Source: Prochlorococcus sp. AG-347-K18 (GTDB taxonomy: Bacteria > Cyanobacteriota > Cyanobacteriia > PCC-6307 > Cyanobiaceae). Taken from it: 64,000 nucleotides of DNA. Shown here piece after piece: positions 1-9,955 of this stretch. A model generated the notes under the pieces. It made no database searches and was not told the origin of the DNA. It worked only from the letters and a program-made list of their open reading frames with translations. The first letter of the stretch is position 1. Every line of letters starts with the position of its first letter. The DNA lies in the NCBI GenBank assembly GCA_003281365.1, contig QCCF01000001.1:124001-188000 (forward strand), given 5' to 3'. A program made the position numbers and the translations under genes.

Positions 1-599
1 TTTGATAAGGCAGCTAAACAATTTCTAATATCTCCTGGAGGTTGCACACCTAATTGCTTTCTGAGAATTCCACTACTTCCACCATCATCCGATACGGTCA
101 CAATTGCTGTAATATTGCTACTGTAATTCTTTAAACCTTTAAGTAGTGTAGATAAACCTGTGCCACCGCCAATTGCAACAATATTTGGGCCTCTGTTTAA
201 TTTACTCTTAACCCTTAATGCGTCAACTAAAAATGTACTTTTTTCTGGAACAAGCGCTTTTTGAATAGAATTAATACTTCTATTTTGACCAACCCCCATC
301 AAAAAAAGACCAATAACAAAAATTAATGGGCCTAATAATGAGACAGGCAAAACACTTGTAATGCTTGTCAATATTCCAAAAAACACTTCAATAAGCCAAT
401 AAAGGGGTCTTAAATTTGTCCAAATTGCCAGACCTAACAATGAAGTCAAAAATCCAACGGCAGATGTCACCATCCATCTTTTTATTACCAGTCCTGGTAA
501 AAGCCAACTCAAGATTCTTAAAATTTTATTGATTGAGTCAAAATTATACTTTTTAAAATATTTATAAAATCTTCTTACTCTTTTTTTACGCTTATTCAT
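1..599 (-). CDS. YvcK/CofD-like family protein, N-terminal part (cut by window edge)
   Basis: The first 199 codons of a minus-strand gene start at ATG 599 and run off the left edge. The N-terminus is very basic, followed by two hydrophobic segments at about residues 35-75 and 83-103. A soluble domain then begins with a glycine-rich GGGTGLSTLLKGLK loop and a VSDDGGSSG motif, which are typical of the YvcK/CofD-like (UPF0052) family. Bacterial YvcK binds UDP-GlcNAc and supports cell shape and carbon use, and the cyanobacterial forms carry this kind of membrane-anchoring extension. The family call is firm; the exact role in this organism is inferred. The C-terminus is not visible. Confidence 0.85.
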   Translation of the reverse strand, partial: MNKRKKRVRRFYKYFKKYNFDSINKILRILSWLLPGLVIKRWMVTSAVGFLTSLLGLAIWTNLRPLYWLIEVFFGILTSITSVLPVSLLGPLIFVIGLFLMGVGQNRSINSIQKALVPEKSTFLVDALRVKSKLNRGPNIVAIGGGTGLSTLLKGLKNYSSNITAIVTVSDDGGSSGILRKQLGVQPPGDIRNCLAALS

Positions 600-733
600 T
601 CAAAACCCCTGAATTTATTTTTCTCAAATTTTTAAAATTGTATTTTCATTATAAATCAAATTCATACATCCTTTTTTTATTCCTAAAAAAAAGGCAATAT
701 GTAGTAGAGGGTGAATTTTTTATTTAGTATTTT

Positions 734-1519
734 TTGAAAAAATCAAAGCCTGCAGTTGAAACAAAAAACCTTTCCATTGGATGGGGAGAAGTTAATGTAC
801 TTAATAAACTAAATTTTATCCTTAATGAAGGAGAAAAATTAGCAATAGTTGGACCCTCAGGTTCGGGTAAATCAACTATTTTAAAAATATTAGCAGGCCT
901 GATTTTACCTACGAATGGAGAATTAAAAATATTTGGTGAAAAACAAACATATTTGAGATTAGATCAAAATAATCCTCCTGATGTGAGACTAGTTTTTCAG
1001 AACCCAGCATTATTAGGATCTTTAACAATTGAAGAAAATGTAGGTTTTCTCTTAAAAAGAAATAAAAACCTATCAAAAGAATTTATCCACGAGAAAGTAA
1101 ATGAATGTTTAGCTGATGTAGGATTATTTAATGTAGAGAATAAACTTCCAAATGAATTAAGCGGGGGTATGCAAAAAAGAGTAAGTTTTGCACGAGCTTT
1201 GATTACGGATCAAACTCTTAATGCAAATACTAAACCTTTATTACTTTTTGATGAGCCGACTGCAGGTCTTGATCCAATTGCTTCATCAAGAATTGAAGAT
1301 TTAATAAATAAGACAAATGATAAGGCGAATGGTTCATCTATTGTCGTTAGCCATGTTCTTAGTACTATAGAGAGGACTTCAGATAAAGTTTTAATGCTAT
1401 ATGGAGGTAAATTTAGATGGGCAGGTTCTATTAATGAATTTAAAAAAAGTAACGATCCGTATGTATTTCAATTTAGATATGGGAAACTTGATGGACCAAT
1501 GCAACCTAAAGATATTTAG
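734..1519 (+). CDS. mlaF: ABC transporter ATP-binding protein, MlaF/TGD3-like
   Basis: The 261-residue ATPase carries Walker A GPSGSGKST near residue 41, a Q-loop (VFQNP), the signature LSGGMQKR and Walker B LLLFDEPTAGLDP, so all catalytic motifs are intact. A short insertion separates signature and Walker B. It lies 5 bases upstream of an MCE-domain gene, the arrangement of Mla/TGD-type lipid transporters that move phospholipids between outer and inner envelope membranes. The start is TTG. No MlaE permease is adjacent, so the permease must be encoded elsewhere. The subfamily call rests on the MCE partner; the ABC ATPase call is certain. Confidence 0.88.
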   Translation: MKKSKPAVETKNLSIGWGEVNVLNKLNFILNEGEKLAIVGPSGSGKSTILKILAGLILPTNGELKIFGEKQTYLRLDQNNPPDVRLVFQNPALLGSLTIEENVGFLLKRNKNLSKEFIHEKVNECLADVGLFNVENKLPNELSGGMQKRVSFARALITDQTLNANTKPLLLFDEPTAGLDPIASSRIEDLINKTNDKANGSSIVVSHVLSTIERTSDKVLMLYGGKFRWAGSINEFKKSNDPYVFQFRYGKLDGPMQPKDI

Positions 1520-1524
1520 AGATT

Positions 1525-2370
1525 ATGCGTAGAAGCTTACGAGATTCAATAGTTGGATTTTCCTTATTAGGAGGAATTCTAATATTCACATTTTTTACTT
1601 TTTGGTTAAGAGGAGTAAGATTATCTTCAAAAAATTGGCACCTCTTTGCGGAATTTGATAACGCAAGCGGTTTATCAAAAAAGTCTCCAGTTACTTACAG
1701 AGGAATTTTAGTAGGGTCAATAGAAGAAATTTTATTTACTAATGAATCAATCAAAGCAAAAATAGTTTTAAATAATCCTGAGATTATTCTTCCAAGGCCG
1801 ACATTTGCAAGGGTAGTGACGAATTCTTTCCTTGGAGGAGATGTTCAAGTCTCTTTAGAAAGTAGTGAAAAAATAATTCCTAAAAATATTGAAAAACCTA
1901 CTTCTGAAAAATGCGATACAAAACTAATTATTTGCGAGGGAGATATTATCACTGGGAAACAACTATCAAGTCTTTCAAATATAACCAATAGAATTAGTCA
2001 ACTTTTAAAAGAATCAAATCAAGAAAACTTAATTGAGAACATAGTTACCTCAATTGACCAATTTGATAGAACGCAAGAAAATCTTGATGAATTAATTTAT
2101 CTATCAAAAAAAGAACTTGAAAGAGTTGAACCTTTAATAAAGGAAATGACCATTGCTGCTAATCATTTGAATAACATCTTGTCAACTATCGATGACAAAG
2201 AAACCCTTGATGATATTAAATTGACAATTAACTCGGTAAAATCTATCTCCGGCAAAATAGATGGTATGAGTGGTGATTTTGAAAAATTAATGAAAGATAA
2301 GGAACTAACAAAATCTATAAGAGACTTAACTATTGGACTTTCAAAATTCCTTAACGAAATTTATCCATAA
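1525..2370 (+). CDS. mlaD: MCE/MlaD family lipid-binding protein
   Basis: A 281-residue protein with one N-terminal membrane anchor (about residues 9-29), then a single MCE domain with the FDNASGLSKKSPVTYRGILVGSI signature split around residues 43-66, then a long helical, probably coiled C-terminal half. MlaD/TGD2 proteins form hexameric rings in the periplasm that pass lipids to or from the MlaF/MlaE ABC transporter. It follows the ATPase gene by 5 bases and must be co-transcribed. The insert with two cysteines around residues 131 and 138 is unusual and could form a disulfide. The substrate is not deducible from sequence. Confidence 0.85.
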   Translation: MRRSLRDSIVGFSLLGGILIFTFFTFWLRGVRLSSKNWHLFAEFDNASGLSKKSPVTYRGILVGSIEEILFTNESIKAKIVLNNPEIILPRPTFARVVTNSFLGGDVQVSLESSEKIIPKNIEKPTSEKCDTKLIICEGDIITGKQLSSLSNITNRISQLLKESNQENLIENIVTSIDQFDRTQENLDELIYLSKKELERVEPLIKEMTIAANHLNNILSTIDDKETLDDIKLTINSVKSISGKIDGMSGDFEKLMKDKELTKSIRDLTIGLSKFLNEIYP

Positions 2371-2377
2371 GATAATT

Positions 2378-4555
2378 TTAGAATTCATTTATAGCATTTA
2401 AAGCCATAGCTGCAATTGCTTTATCTGTAGCTTTTGGCAGTTGGACATATTTCCCTCGAGCTGCCTCTGCTAATTCTTTACCAAATCCACTTGCTATAAA
2501 TTTTCTCTCTGTATCAATCACTAAGAGTTTAATCCCAAGCATGGGATATTTTGCTGCGATATCAAGAACCTCTTGTTTTAAATTTACATTTTCATTATCT
2601 TTTCCCTCAACCTCATTTTGTCCTAGAGATAATCCCAATGGTACATTTCCTCTGCCATCAGTAATGCCCACAACAATAACTTGACCTATATCTCCCGTTG
2701 ACAGAGCATTTTTTGCTACTTTTGCTGATTGTGTTAGTCCATGTGCCAAAGGGGATCCACCACCACAAGGCATTGATTCTAACCTTCTTTTTGCAGCAGT
2801 TATTGATCTTGTTGGAGGCAAAAGCACCTCAGCCTGATTACCTCTAAAGGGAATAAGAGCTACTTCATCTCTATTCTCATAAGCTTCCGTTAAAAGTCTT
2901 ATTACTGCACCTTTAGCACTTTGCATTCTGTTAAGAGCCATAGAACCACTTGCATCAACCAGAAAAATAACTAAAGCACCTGCTTTTTTTTGAAGTAGCT
3001 TAGCCCTAAAATCATTTTCTTCGATAACTATTGTTCTATTAGGATTCCTTAATCTCCTTGATTTTTGATATGGAGCGGCAGCTCGAAGAGTTGCGTCCAC
3101 TGCAATTCTTTTTACTTTACCTCTTGGAATAATAGGTTTTACGTATCTTCCTCTGCTATCACTAAAGATCACTGATCTACTTCCGCTATTTCCAGCTTTA
3201 GCTTTAGCTGATGAAAAGAGTAATAAATCAGGATCAACCATACATGCTTCAGGATCTAATATGAATTCTTCAGGTATTTCGGGAGTAGATTCTTCTTCTC
3301 CATCAGAATTATCTTCCTCTTGTTCTTGCTCTTGATTATCATCATTTTCATTAGACTCAGGTTCAAAATCTTCATTATTTGATTGAGGTGGAGGTGGGGG
3401 GCTCTGATCCTCTGGAGGGGGTGGTTGAATATCATCTTCTTCTGGAGGTATTTGCATTGCTCGTGGAAGAATAACTAACCTTACTGCAACTTTGAGATCC
3501 TCAGAATTTACATTCTCATCGCCACGAAGAGCTGCATTCGCCTTTGCTACTTTTACTGCGAATAATTCTGATCTATGCCCTTCTACTCCTCCTCTAAGAG
3601 CTTCATTCACTAAATAGGTTATTTGCTCTTTTGTTATCTTGATATCCTTTAACCATTGCCTTGCCAAGATCAATTGAGTGGATAAATTATCTGATTCTTC
3701 CGACCATTTTTCAGCAAATATGATATTATTTTCTGCATGCGATAGAACAGATTTTGTAATCTCAACTCTTTGAGCATTATCAATAGATTGATCTGCGGAA
3801 AGTACAATCGCAAAACGATCTAAAACATGATCTCTCAAAGCACCTTCTTCAGGATTATAAGTTGCTATCAAAAGTGACTTACAAGGATGAGAAAGGCTTA
3901 AACCATCTCTTTCAATATTATTTTTCTCTTTTCCTGTAGCTTCAAGAATTAAATTTACAATACTATCATCCAATAAATTTATATCGTCCACATATAGAAC
4001 ACCTCTGTGAGCCTCTGCTAAAAGTCCAGGCTGAAAAACTTGTTCCCCCGTATTTAATGATGCTGCTACATCGATTGATCCAACAAGCCTGTCTTCAGTT
4101 ATGCCAATGGGAACTTGAATAAATGGAGCCTCTCTGACTTTTTTTGGAATTTCTTCAATTTGACTCAAATAATCACTTCCAATTGCCTCCTCTAACAATT
4201 TATTAGTGCTAATATCCCATTCCTCTTGTTTATCTGGATCTAGGTTTCTACCAATAGGTCTTAATGAAGTATTACCATTTCTCTTCATTAGCTTTTCCAC
4301 TATTAATTCATTATCTAATACCTCTATAGGAGGAAGTAAAGTATGCAAACCACGCGCTAATACTGACTTACCAGTACCTCTTCCGCCAGCGATGATCACT
4401 CCTCCTAAACTAGGATCAACCGCTGCCAATAGCAAAGATAATTTCAATAAGTTATGACCTGTAATTGCTGCCAAAGGGAAAGCTCTAAAAGAATCCTTTG
4501 AATTCATTAAATCTTTTATTTCTCTTTTTTCTTTTAACTCGGGGTTCAAAATCAA
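2378..4555 (-). CDS. chlD: Magnesium chelatase subunit D
   Basis: ChlD is the large AAA+ subunit of Mg-chelatase, which inserts Mg2+ into protoporphyrin IX with ChlI and ChlH, the first committed step of chlorophyll synthesis. The 725-residue protein has an N-terminal ChlI-like AAA+ module with Walker A GGRGTGKS (57-64), a proline-rich then strongly acidic linker (about 375-430), and a C-terminal von Willebrand A domain with the MIDAS motif DASGS (534-538). This three-part layout and length are diagnostic. It converges on the mlaD gene with a 7-base gap and is divergent from folK, 36 bases away. Confidence 0.97.
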   Translation of the reverse strand: MILNPELKEKREIKDLMNSKDSFRAFPLAAITGHNLLKLSLLLAAVDPSLGGVIIAGGRGTGKSVLARGLHTLLPPIEVLDNELIVEKLMKRNGNTSLRPIGRNLDPDKQEEWDISTNKLLEEAIGSDYLSQIEEIPKKVREAPFIQVPIGITEDRLVGSIDVAASLNTGEQVFQPGLLAEAHRGVLYVDDINLLDDSIVNLILEATGKEKNNIERDGLSLSHPCKSLLIATYNPEEGALRDHVLDRFAIVLSADQSIDNAQRVEITKSVLSHAENNIIFAEKWSEESDNLSTQLILARQWLKDIKITKEQITYLVNEALRGGVEGHRSELFAVKVAKANAALRGDENVNSEDLKVAVRLVILPRAMQIPPEEDDIQPPPPEDQSPPPPPQSNNEDFEPESNENDDNQEQEQEEDNSDGEEESTPEIPEEFILDPEACMVDPDLLLFSSAKAKAGNSGSRSVIFSDSRGRYVKPIIPRGKVKRIAVDATLRAAAPYQKSRRLRNPNRTIVIEENDFRAKLLQKKAGALVIFLVDASGSMALNRMQSAKGAVIRLLTEAYENRDEVALIPFRGNQAEVLLPPTRSITAAKRRLESMPCGGGSPLAHGLTQSAKVAKNALSTGDIGQVIVVGITDGRGNVPLGLSLGQNEVEGKDNENVNLKQEVLDIAAKYPMLGIKLLVIDTERKFIASGFGKELAEAARGKYVQLPKATDKAIAAMALNAINEF

Positions 4556-4591
4556 TTTAATAATGCCTGATATAGAATTTATCCAAGAACT

Positions 4592-5170
4592 TTGTTTTTC
4601 GTAGTGGAATTATCAAATCTTAATATCAAAAATGGACTATGTATATCCCTCGGAGCAAATATTGATAGTAAATTCGGCAGTCCTCTTGAGTCACTATTAA
4701 TTTGTAGACCAAAAATAGAGGAAATAATAAATGATTGGGGAGACTATTCCAACAAAAAAAAAGAAGAAGAAAGAAAATTTCATGCAAACTTTATTTGGTC
4801 TTCAATTTATGAGACATTACCGCATGGTGTCGAAAATGAGCAACCAAATTATTTAAATACTCTATTGCTTATAAAAAGTAATTCTTTCCCAAAACCATCA
4901 AATAAAAAGGCTAAATCACTTTTAAAAGAGCTTAAAAAGTTAGAGAGATTTTTCGGAAGAGAAAAAACGCCAAAGGGTAAGAAATGGCAATCAAGATGTC
5001 TCGATTTAGATATTCTCTGGTGGGAAAATTTTTGTTCAGATGACGAGGAATTAAAATTACCTCACCCAAGATTCTTGAATCGTAATTTCGTTATTACGCC
5101 ATTAGCTGAGATCTTAAGTAGAAGCCAAAAAATCAAAAAGTTTGATGACCCAAAATGGTTAATTAAATGA
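4592..5170 (+). CDS. folK: 2-amino-4-hydroxy-6-hydroxymethyldihydropteridine pyrophosphokinase
   Basis: HPPK transfers pyrophosphate from ATP to the pterin in folate synthesis. The sequence has the N-terminal SLGAN motif, a central basic region, the signature [10 protein letters not shown] and the C-terminal [19 protein letters not shown] stretch, all family hallmarks. At 192 residues it is slightly longer than the usual 160-180. The start is uncertain: TTG at 4592 gives the full frame, and an in-frame GTG at 4604 is possible; there is no ATG before the SLGAN motif. The gene is divergent from chlD and about 47 bases ahead of the Nudix gene. Confidence 0.92.
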   Translation: MFFVVELSNLNIKNGLCISLGANIDSKFGSPLESLLICRPKIEEIINDWGDYSNKKKEEERKFHANFIWSSIYETLPHGVENEQPNYLNTLLLIKSNSFPKPSNKKAKSLLKELKKLERFFGREKTPKGKKWQSRCLDLDILWWENFCSDDEELKLPHPRFLNRNFVITPLAEILSRSQKIKKFDDPKWLIK

Positions 5171-5217
5171 TTTACAAATCTAAAAAATAACTGTTAGGCT
5201 ATTTTTATTTAAAATTT

Positions 5218-5781
5218 ATGGGCAATAAAAACATAATAAAAAGATCCATTATCAAAGAAAAAATATCTGAGTTAAAATCCAAAAAATTTAGTTTCGAAAT
5301 TAGTAGAATTGAGCTCCCAAATGGACATGAAGGTGAATATGGATACATTAAGCATCCTGGGGCAGCATTAGCGGTTCCTATTACAAAAGACAATAAAGTT
5401 ATCATTCTTCGGCAATATAGATTTGCTGTTTCAAGGTATTTATTAGAATTTCCAGCAGGTACATTAGAAATAGGTGAAACACCTATTATTTCAATTCAAA
5501 GAGAGATACAAGAAGAGACTGGATTCAGTGCAAACAAATGGGATGAACTAGGAACTCTTGTCCCTGCTCCTGGATATGCAGATGAAGAAATTTATTTATT
5601 TTTAGCTCGTGATTTAAACAAACTCAATTCCGAGGTTAAAGGAGATTTAGATGAAGACATAGAAGTACTAATTTTAGATCCAGACGAAATAGATAATCTT
5701 ATTTCTAGTGGGGATGAAATTCTTGACGCAAAAACCGTGACGGCTTGGTTTAGAGCTAAACAATTTTTATATAAATTATGA
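5218..5781 (+). CDS. Nudix hydrolase, ADP-ribose pyrophosphatase type
   Basis: A 187-residue protein with a complete Nudix box (G-x5-E-x7-REIQEETGF) around residues 80-104, preceded by an ILRQYR strand and followed by a PAPGYADE segment, typical of ADP-ribose/ADP-sugar pyrophosphatases. These enzymes hydrolyse nucleoside diphosphates linked to another moiety. The gene's stop overlaps the photolyase start by 4 bases (ATGA), so the two are translationally coupled. Substrate is inferred from the NudF-like layout, not proven. Confidence 0.88.
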   Translation: MGNKNIIKRSIIKEKISELKSKKFSFEISRIELPNGHEGEYGYIKHPGAALAVPITKDNKVIILRQYRFAVSRYLLEFPAGTLEIGETPIISIQREIQEETGFSANKWDELGTLVPAPGYADEEIYLFLARDLNKLNSEVKGDLDEDIEVLILDPDEIDNLISSGDEILDAKTVTAWFRAKQFLYKL

Positions 5782-7211
5782 ATAGACCTAGAATACTTTT
5801 TTGGCATAGAAAGGATTTAAGAATATTTGATAATCAAGCTTTAATCAAAGCTTTTTCATTATCGAATGCTATTACTTCAACTTATATATTTGATAAAAAT
5901 TACTCACACGATTTCAATGCAAGTTCAAGAGCTTGGTTTCTAGGAAATTCACTTCAAGAATTAGGAAATAATTGGAAAAAAATGGGTAGTAGATTAGTTA
6001 TGGAAGAAGGAGATCCGGTATTAATAATTCCTCAATTAGCAAAGAAAATAGATGCTAAATTTGTTTTTTGGAATAGATCAATTGAACCTTATGAGATTAA
6101 TCGCGATTTACAAATAAAAAAAAATTTAAAAGAACAAAATATTCAAGTTATTGAAACTTGGGATCACTTATTAGTAGAACCTTTAAAAATATTTTCAGGG
6201 AATAATAATCCTTATTCAGTTTATGGCCCTTTTTATAAAAACCTTAAATCAAAAATGAATTTATTAGGTACATATGAACAAAATAAAGTTGGTTTCCAGT
6301 TTAAAGATATAGATAATAAACTCAAAGATAAGACAATAAATTCATCTGATTCGGTTCTAGAGAAATTTATCAAAAATATCAAATTTTCTGGTTCGAATAT
6401 TTGTCCATGTAGACCTGGAGAGAATGCTGCAGAAACATTATTAGAAAACTTCATTAACGAAAAAAAAATATATTCTTATAATTCTGCTCGAGATTTTCCT
6501 TCCCATAATGGGACATCTTTTCTAAGTGCATCTCTCAGATTCGGAACCATCAGTATTAGAAAAATTTGGAACGCCACATTAAATTTGATTTCAGATTGTG
6601 CAAATCAAGAAAATTACCTATCCATTGAAACTTGGCAAAAAGAACTTGTTTGGCGTGAATTTTATCAACATTGCTTATTCCATTTCCCAGAGCTAGAGAA
6701 AGGTCCATATAGAAAAAAATGGGATCACTTTCCATGGCAAAACAATAATGAATGGTTTCAGCATTGGAGCAACGGAGAGACCGGAGTACCTATAGTTGAT
6801 GCTGCAATGCGTCAACTAAATAGTACTGGCTGGATGCATAACAGATGTAGGATGATAGTCGCTTCATTCCTAGTAAAAGATCTTATATGCAATTGGCAAA
6901 TGGGTGAGAAAAAATTTATGGAGACTTTGGTTGATGGAGACTTAGCTGCAAATAATGGGGGATGGCAGTGGAGCGCCAGTAGCGGTATGGATCCAAAACC
7001 ACTTAGAATTTTTAATCCATATACCCAAGCAAAAAAATTTGATCCTATTTGCGAATATATAAAATATTGGATTCCTGAATTATCTAAAGTGTCAAATTCA
7101 GAATTATTAAATGGGGAGATATCTAGTTTAGAAAAAAATAATTATTCAAGCCCTATTGTCAATCACAACATACAACAAAGATTATTTAAATCACTTTATG
7201 CTGAAATTTGA
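5778..7211 (+). CDS. phrB: Deoxyribodipyrimidine photolyase
   Basis: A 477-residue class I photolyase. The N-terminal antenna (MTHF or deazaflavin-binding) domain begins with FWHRKDLRIFDN; the C-terminal FAD domain shows the family signatures ETWQKELVWREFYQH, TGVPIVDAAMRQL, GWMHNRCRM and DGDLAANNGGWQW. It repairs cyclobutane pyrimidine dimers using blue light, fitting a surface-ocean, high-light organism. The start overlaps the Nudix stop. Its 3' end overlaps the convergent aminotransferase by 16 bases. A CPD photolyase is likelier than a cryptochrome given the compact length and the conserved WQWSASSG context. Confidence 0.95.
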   Translation: MNRPRILFWHRKDLRIFDNQALIKAFSLSNAITSTYIFDKNYSHDFNASSRAWFLGNSLQELGNNWKKMGSRLVMEEGDPVLIIPQLAKKIDAKFVFWNRSIEPYEINRDLQIKKNLKEQNIQVIETWDHLLVEPLKIFSGNNNPYSVYGPFYKNLKSKMNLLGTYEQNKVGFQFKDIDNKLKDKTINSSDSVLEKFIKNIKFSGSNICPCRPGENAAETLLENFINEKKIYSYNSARDFPSHNGTSFLSASLRFGTISIRKIWNATLNLISDCANQENYLSIETWQKELVWREFYQHCLFHFPELEKGPYRKKWDHFPWQNNNEWFQHWSNGETGVPIVDAAMRQLNSTGWMHNRCRMIVASFLVKDLICNWQMGEKKFMETLVDGDLAANNGGWQWSASSGMDPKPLRIFNPYTQAKKFDPICEYIKYWIPELSKVSNSELLNGEISSLEKNNYSSPIVNHNIQQRLFKSLYAEI

Positions 7212-8401
7212 ATTTCCTCTATACAATTCTTCAAAACTTTATTTAAATTTTCTGCTACATAAACTTGCTCTTCATAAGAAATTTCAGGAAACATTGGAAG
7301 GCTAAGAACTTCTGTACAAATTCTCTCTGTATTAATGAGTTTTGTTCTAAAAAAATTTTTATTTTTGTAAGCTTTTTGTGCGTGTATTGGAATTGGATAA
7401 TAAATAATTGAATTAATTCCTTTTTCAAAAAGTTTTTGTTTTACCAAATTCCTTAAGGAATAGTATTTTTTGCAATCAGTATCAAATAAATTTGAAAAAT
7501 CTTCATTTAAAAAATATTTATCGTTTCTTAATTTGATGACAAATTGATTCCAAGAATGGAAAATTGAATCAGAGCTAATTTTTGGAAAACTAATAAATGG
7601 ATTTTTTTCTAATAAATCAAGGTAATTATTAGCAATTTTCTGGCGATTATTAATCCACTTAGAAATATATTTAATTTTAATGTTTAATATGGCAGCTTGA
7701 ATGGTATCAAGTCTGCTGTTATATCCAATTTGGGTATGATGATATCTTATTGGGCTGCCATGAACAGCCAGTTCTCTAATTTTTTTTGCAATCTTCTTAT
7801 CTGAAGTTGTTACTGCTCCAGCATCGCCAGCAGCTCCTAAATTTTTAGTAGGGAAAAAGCTAAAACAGCCTATATCTCCGATACTACCAACTTTGGAATT
7901 TTTCCACATTGTGCATGTTGCCTGAGCACAATCTTCGATTACCTTTAAGTCATATTTCTTGGCTAAAGATCTTATTAAGGTCATATTAACTGAATTACCA
8001 AATAGATGAACTGGCATAATTGCCTTGGTATTAGAATTTATTTCTTGTTCTATTAGCTCAGTATTAATCAGATAAGTTTCTGGATCTATATCTACCAAAA
8101 CAGGATTAGCACCAACTGCACTAATAGCCTCTGCAGTTGCAAAAAAGCTAAAAGATGAGGTAATAACTTCATCACCCACTCCAATATCTAATGCGCGCAA
8201 AGCTAATACTAAAGCATCAGTTCCACTATTACATCCAATAGTATTTTCAACCCCAATCAGATTTGAAAAACTCTCCTCAAATTTGGCAATTTCTTGCCCT
8301 CCAATATACTGACCCCCATTTAAAACTTTACAAACCTCACTCTCAATTTCTGAGCCAATTTCATGGTACTGCCTATTTAAAGTAAATGGAGGTATCTGCA
8401 T
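7196..8401 (-). CDS. DegT/DnrJ/EryC1/StrS family PLP-dependent aminotransferase
   Basis: A 401-residue fold-type I aminotransferase of the sugar-aminotransferase family. Visible motifs are GCNSGTDALVLALRA, the EDCAQA aspartate motif at about 157-161, and the PLP-binding lysine K186 in FFPTKNLGA. These enzymes transaminate nucleotide-activated keto-sugars for surface polysaccharides. No other sugar-modification genes flank it, so the substrate is unknown. It converges on the photolyase gene with a 16-base overlap. The ATG start at 8401 is well placed at the conserved N-terminus. Confidence 0.9.
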   Translation of the reverse strand: MQIPPFTLNRQYHEIGSEIESEVCKVLNGGQYIGGQEIAKFEESFSNLIGVENTIGCNSGTDALVLALRALDIGVGDEVITSSFSFFATAEAISAVGANPVLVDIDPETYLINTELIEQEINSNTKAIMPVHLFGNSVNMTLIRSLAKKYDLKVIEDCAQATCTMWKNSKVGSIGDIGCFSFFPTKNLGAAGDAGAVTTSDKKIAKKIRELAVHGSPIRYHHTQIGYNSRLDTIQAAILNIKIKYISKWINNRQKIANNYLDLLEKNPFISFPKISSDSIFHSWNQFVIKLRNDKYFLNEDFSNLFDTDCKKYYSLRNLVKQKLFEKGINSIIYYPIPIHAQKAYKNKNFFRTKLINTERICTEVLSLPMFPEISYEEQVYVAENLNKVLKNCIEEIQISA

Positions 8402-8454
8402 AGTAAATATATTAACCCTAAACCATATTTCTATGGGTAAAAAAATTTTTTAAT

Positions 8455-9054
8455 TCATTTAAACCAACTTGGTTCATTACCAGGAGTCCATTTTATATTG
8501 CAACCTAAAGAAGGCATCTGATTTGAAGGATAAGAATTATCTCGATTCAAATCTTCTAAGGCAGATCGTAAATCTTTTCCAGACAGAGGGATATTATTAC
8601 CTGGTCTACTATCGTCTAATTGGCCATGATAATACAATAAAAAATCACCATCTCCTTCATTTGAAAAAAGATAAAAATCTGGGGTGCAAGCCGCTTTTAA
8701 TTTCTTAGCAAAATTTTGCTTTTCGTCATATAGATACGGAAAACTCCATCCCTGTGTTTGTGCTTGTAATCTCAAATTTTTAGGAGAATCTGAAGGATGG
8801 GTGACAATATCATTACTAGAAATTGCAACTGTTTGAACTGTATTTTCAATTTCTTTACTTAAAGTGAAAATTTGATTCTCAATATATTTAACAAATGGGC
8901 AATGGGCACAGATAAACATTACAAGTAAATGCCGATTATCTAGATTATGAGAATTAAAGTATTCATTTTTTGACGAATTAGCATTTAACATTTCGAAATT
9001 CGGTAAATGAAAACCTAATTCCAAAACCATAGAATTTGTTCTTACCATGTTCAA
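8455..9054 (-). CDS. Thioredoxin-fold protein of the AhpC/TSA-redoxin type
   Basis: A 199-residue protein with a redoxin-like layout: an N-terminal LPNFEM segment, a CAHCPFVKY motif (CxxC at about residues 50-53), then a SSNDIVTHPSDSP stretch and a C-terminal CTPDFYLF motif containing the cis-proline. This matches the cyanobacterial thioredoxin family proteins often listed beside peroxiredoxins. The CxxC supports disulfide exchange rather than classical peroxidase chemistry. The start may be ATG 9054 or the in-frame ATG at 9048. It sits 53 bases upstream of the aminotransferase on the same strand and diverges from fabI. Confidence 0.8.
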   Translation of the reverse strand: MNMVRTNSMVLELGFHLPNFEMLNANSSKNEYFNSHNLDNRHLLVMFICAHCPFVKYIENQIFTLSKEIENTVQTVAISSNDIVTHPSDSPKNLRLQAQTQGWSFPYLYDEKQNFAKKLKAACTPDFYLFSNEGDGDFLLYYHGQLDDSRPGNNIPLSGKDLRSALEDLNRDNSYPSNQMPSLGCNIKWTPGNEPSWFK

Positions 9055-9152
9055 GTTAAAATTCTTTGATATTTGAAAATTATTGTATATTTTGCAGCAA
9101 TCCGTAAAGATAGGTACTTTTATATAGGAGAATAATAGAAATAATAAACAAA

Positions 9153-9935
9153 ATGCTTCTAAATCTAACTGGTAAAAAAATTCTTGTTACGGGAATTGCC
9201 AACAATCGTTCAATAGCATGGGGTATCGCTCAACAACTTTCAAAAGCTGGCGCAGAACTTGGAATCACATATTTGCCTGATGATAAGGGAAGATTCGAGT
9301 CTAAAGTTAGAGAACTAACTAAACCTTTAAACCCATCGTTATTTTTGCCTCTTGATGTTCAAAATCCAGTTCAAATTGAAGAAATCTTTGAAAATATAAA
9401 AGACAATTGGGGGCAAATTGACGGATTAGTTCACTGCCTAGCATTTGCAGGACGCGATGAATTGATTGGAGATTATAGTGCTACCACTTCAGAAGGTTTT
9501 GATAGGGCTCTTAATATAAGTGCGTATTCATTAGCACCTTTATGTAAAGCAGCAAAACCACTTTTTAGTGATGGTGCTGGTGTTATCTCATTAACTTATT
9601 TAGGTTCAGAAAGGGCAATTCCTAACTATAACGTTATGGGAGTTGCTAAAGCAGCTTTAGAAGCTTCAGTAAGATATCTTTCAGCTGAACTTGGTCCCGA
9701 AAAACAAGTCAGAGTTAACGCTATAAGTGCTGGGCCTATAAGAACACTTGCGAGTTCTGCTATAGGTGGCATTTTAGATATGATTCACAATGTTGAAGAA
9801 AAGGCTCCTTTGCGCAGAACAGTCACTCAAACAGAAGTAGGTAATACAGCTGCTTTTTTATTAAGTGATCTCTCTAGCGGCATTTCAGGCCAAACAATTT
9901 ATGTTGATGCGGGTTACTGCATTAATGGAATGTAA
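9153..9935 (+). CDS. fabI: Enoyl-[acyl-carrier-protein] reductase (NADH)
   Basis: FabI reduces trans-2-enoyl-ACP in the last step of each fatty-acid elongation cycle. The 260-residue protein shows the atypical FabI nucleotide motif TGIANNRSIAWGIA, LDVQNP and the catalytic Y-x6-K arrangement in YNVMGVAKAAL, followed by the RTLASSAIGG substrate loop. Length and motifs match FabI rather than general short-chain dehydrogenases. It is followed 20 bases later by hisB on the same strand, so the two may be co-transcribed, although their pathways are unrelated. Confidence 0.96.
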   Translation: MLLNLTGKKILVTGIANNRSIAWGIAQQLSKAGAELGITYLPDDKGRFESKVRELTKPLNPSLFLPLDVQNPVQIEEIFENIKDNWGQIDGLVHCLAFAGRDELIGDYSATTSEGFDRALNISAYSLAPLCKAAKPLFSDGAGVISLTYLGSERAIPNYNVMGVAKAALEASVRYLSAELGPEKQVRVNAISAGPIRTLASSAIGGILDMIHNVEEKAPLRRTVTQTEVGNTAAFLLSDLSSGISGQTIYVDAGYCINGM

Positions 9936-9955
9936 ACTAAGTTTTTTGCATAAAA

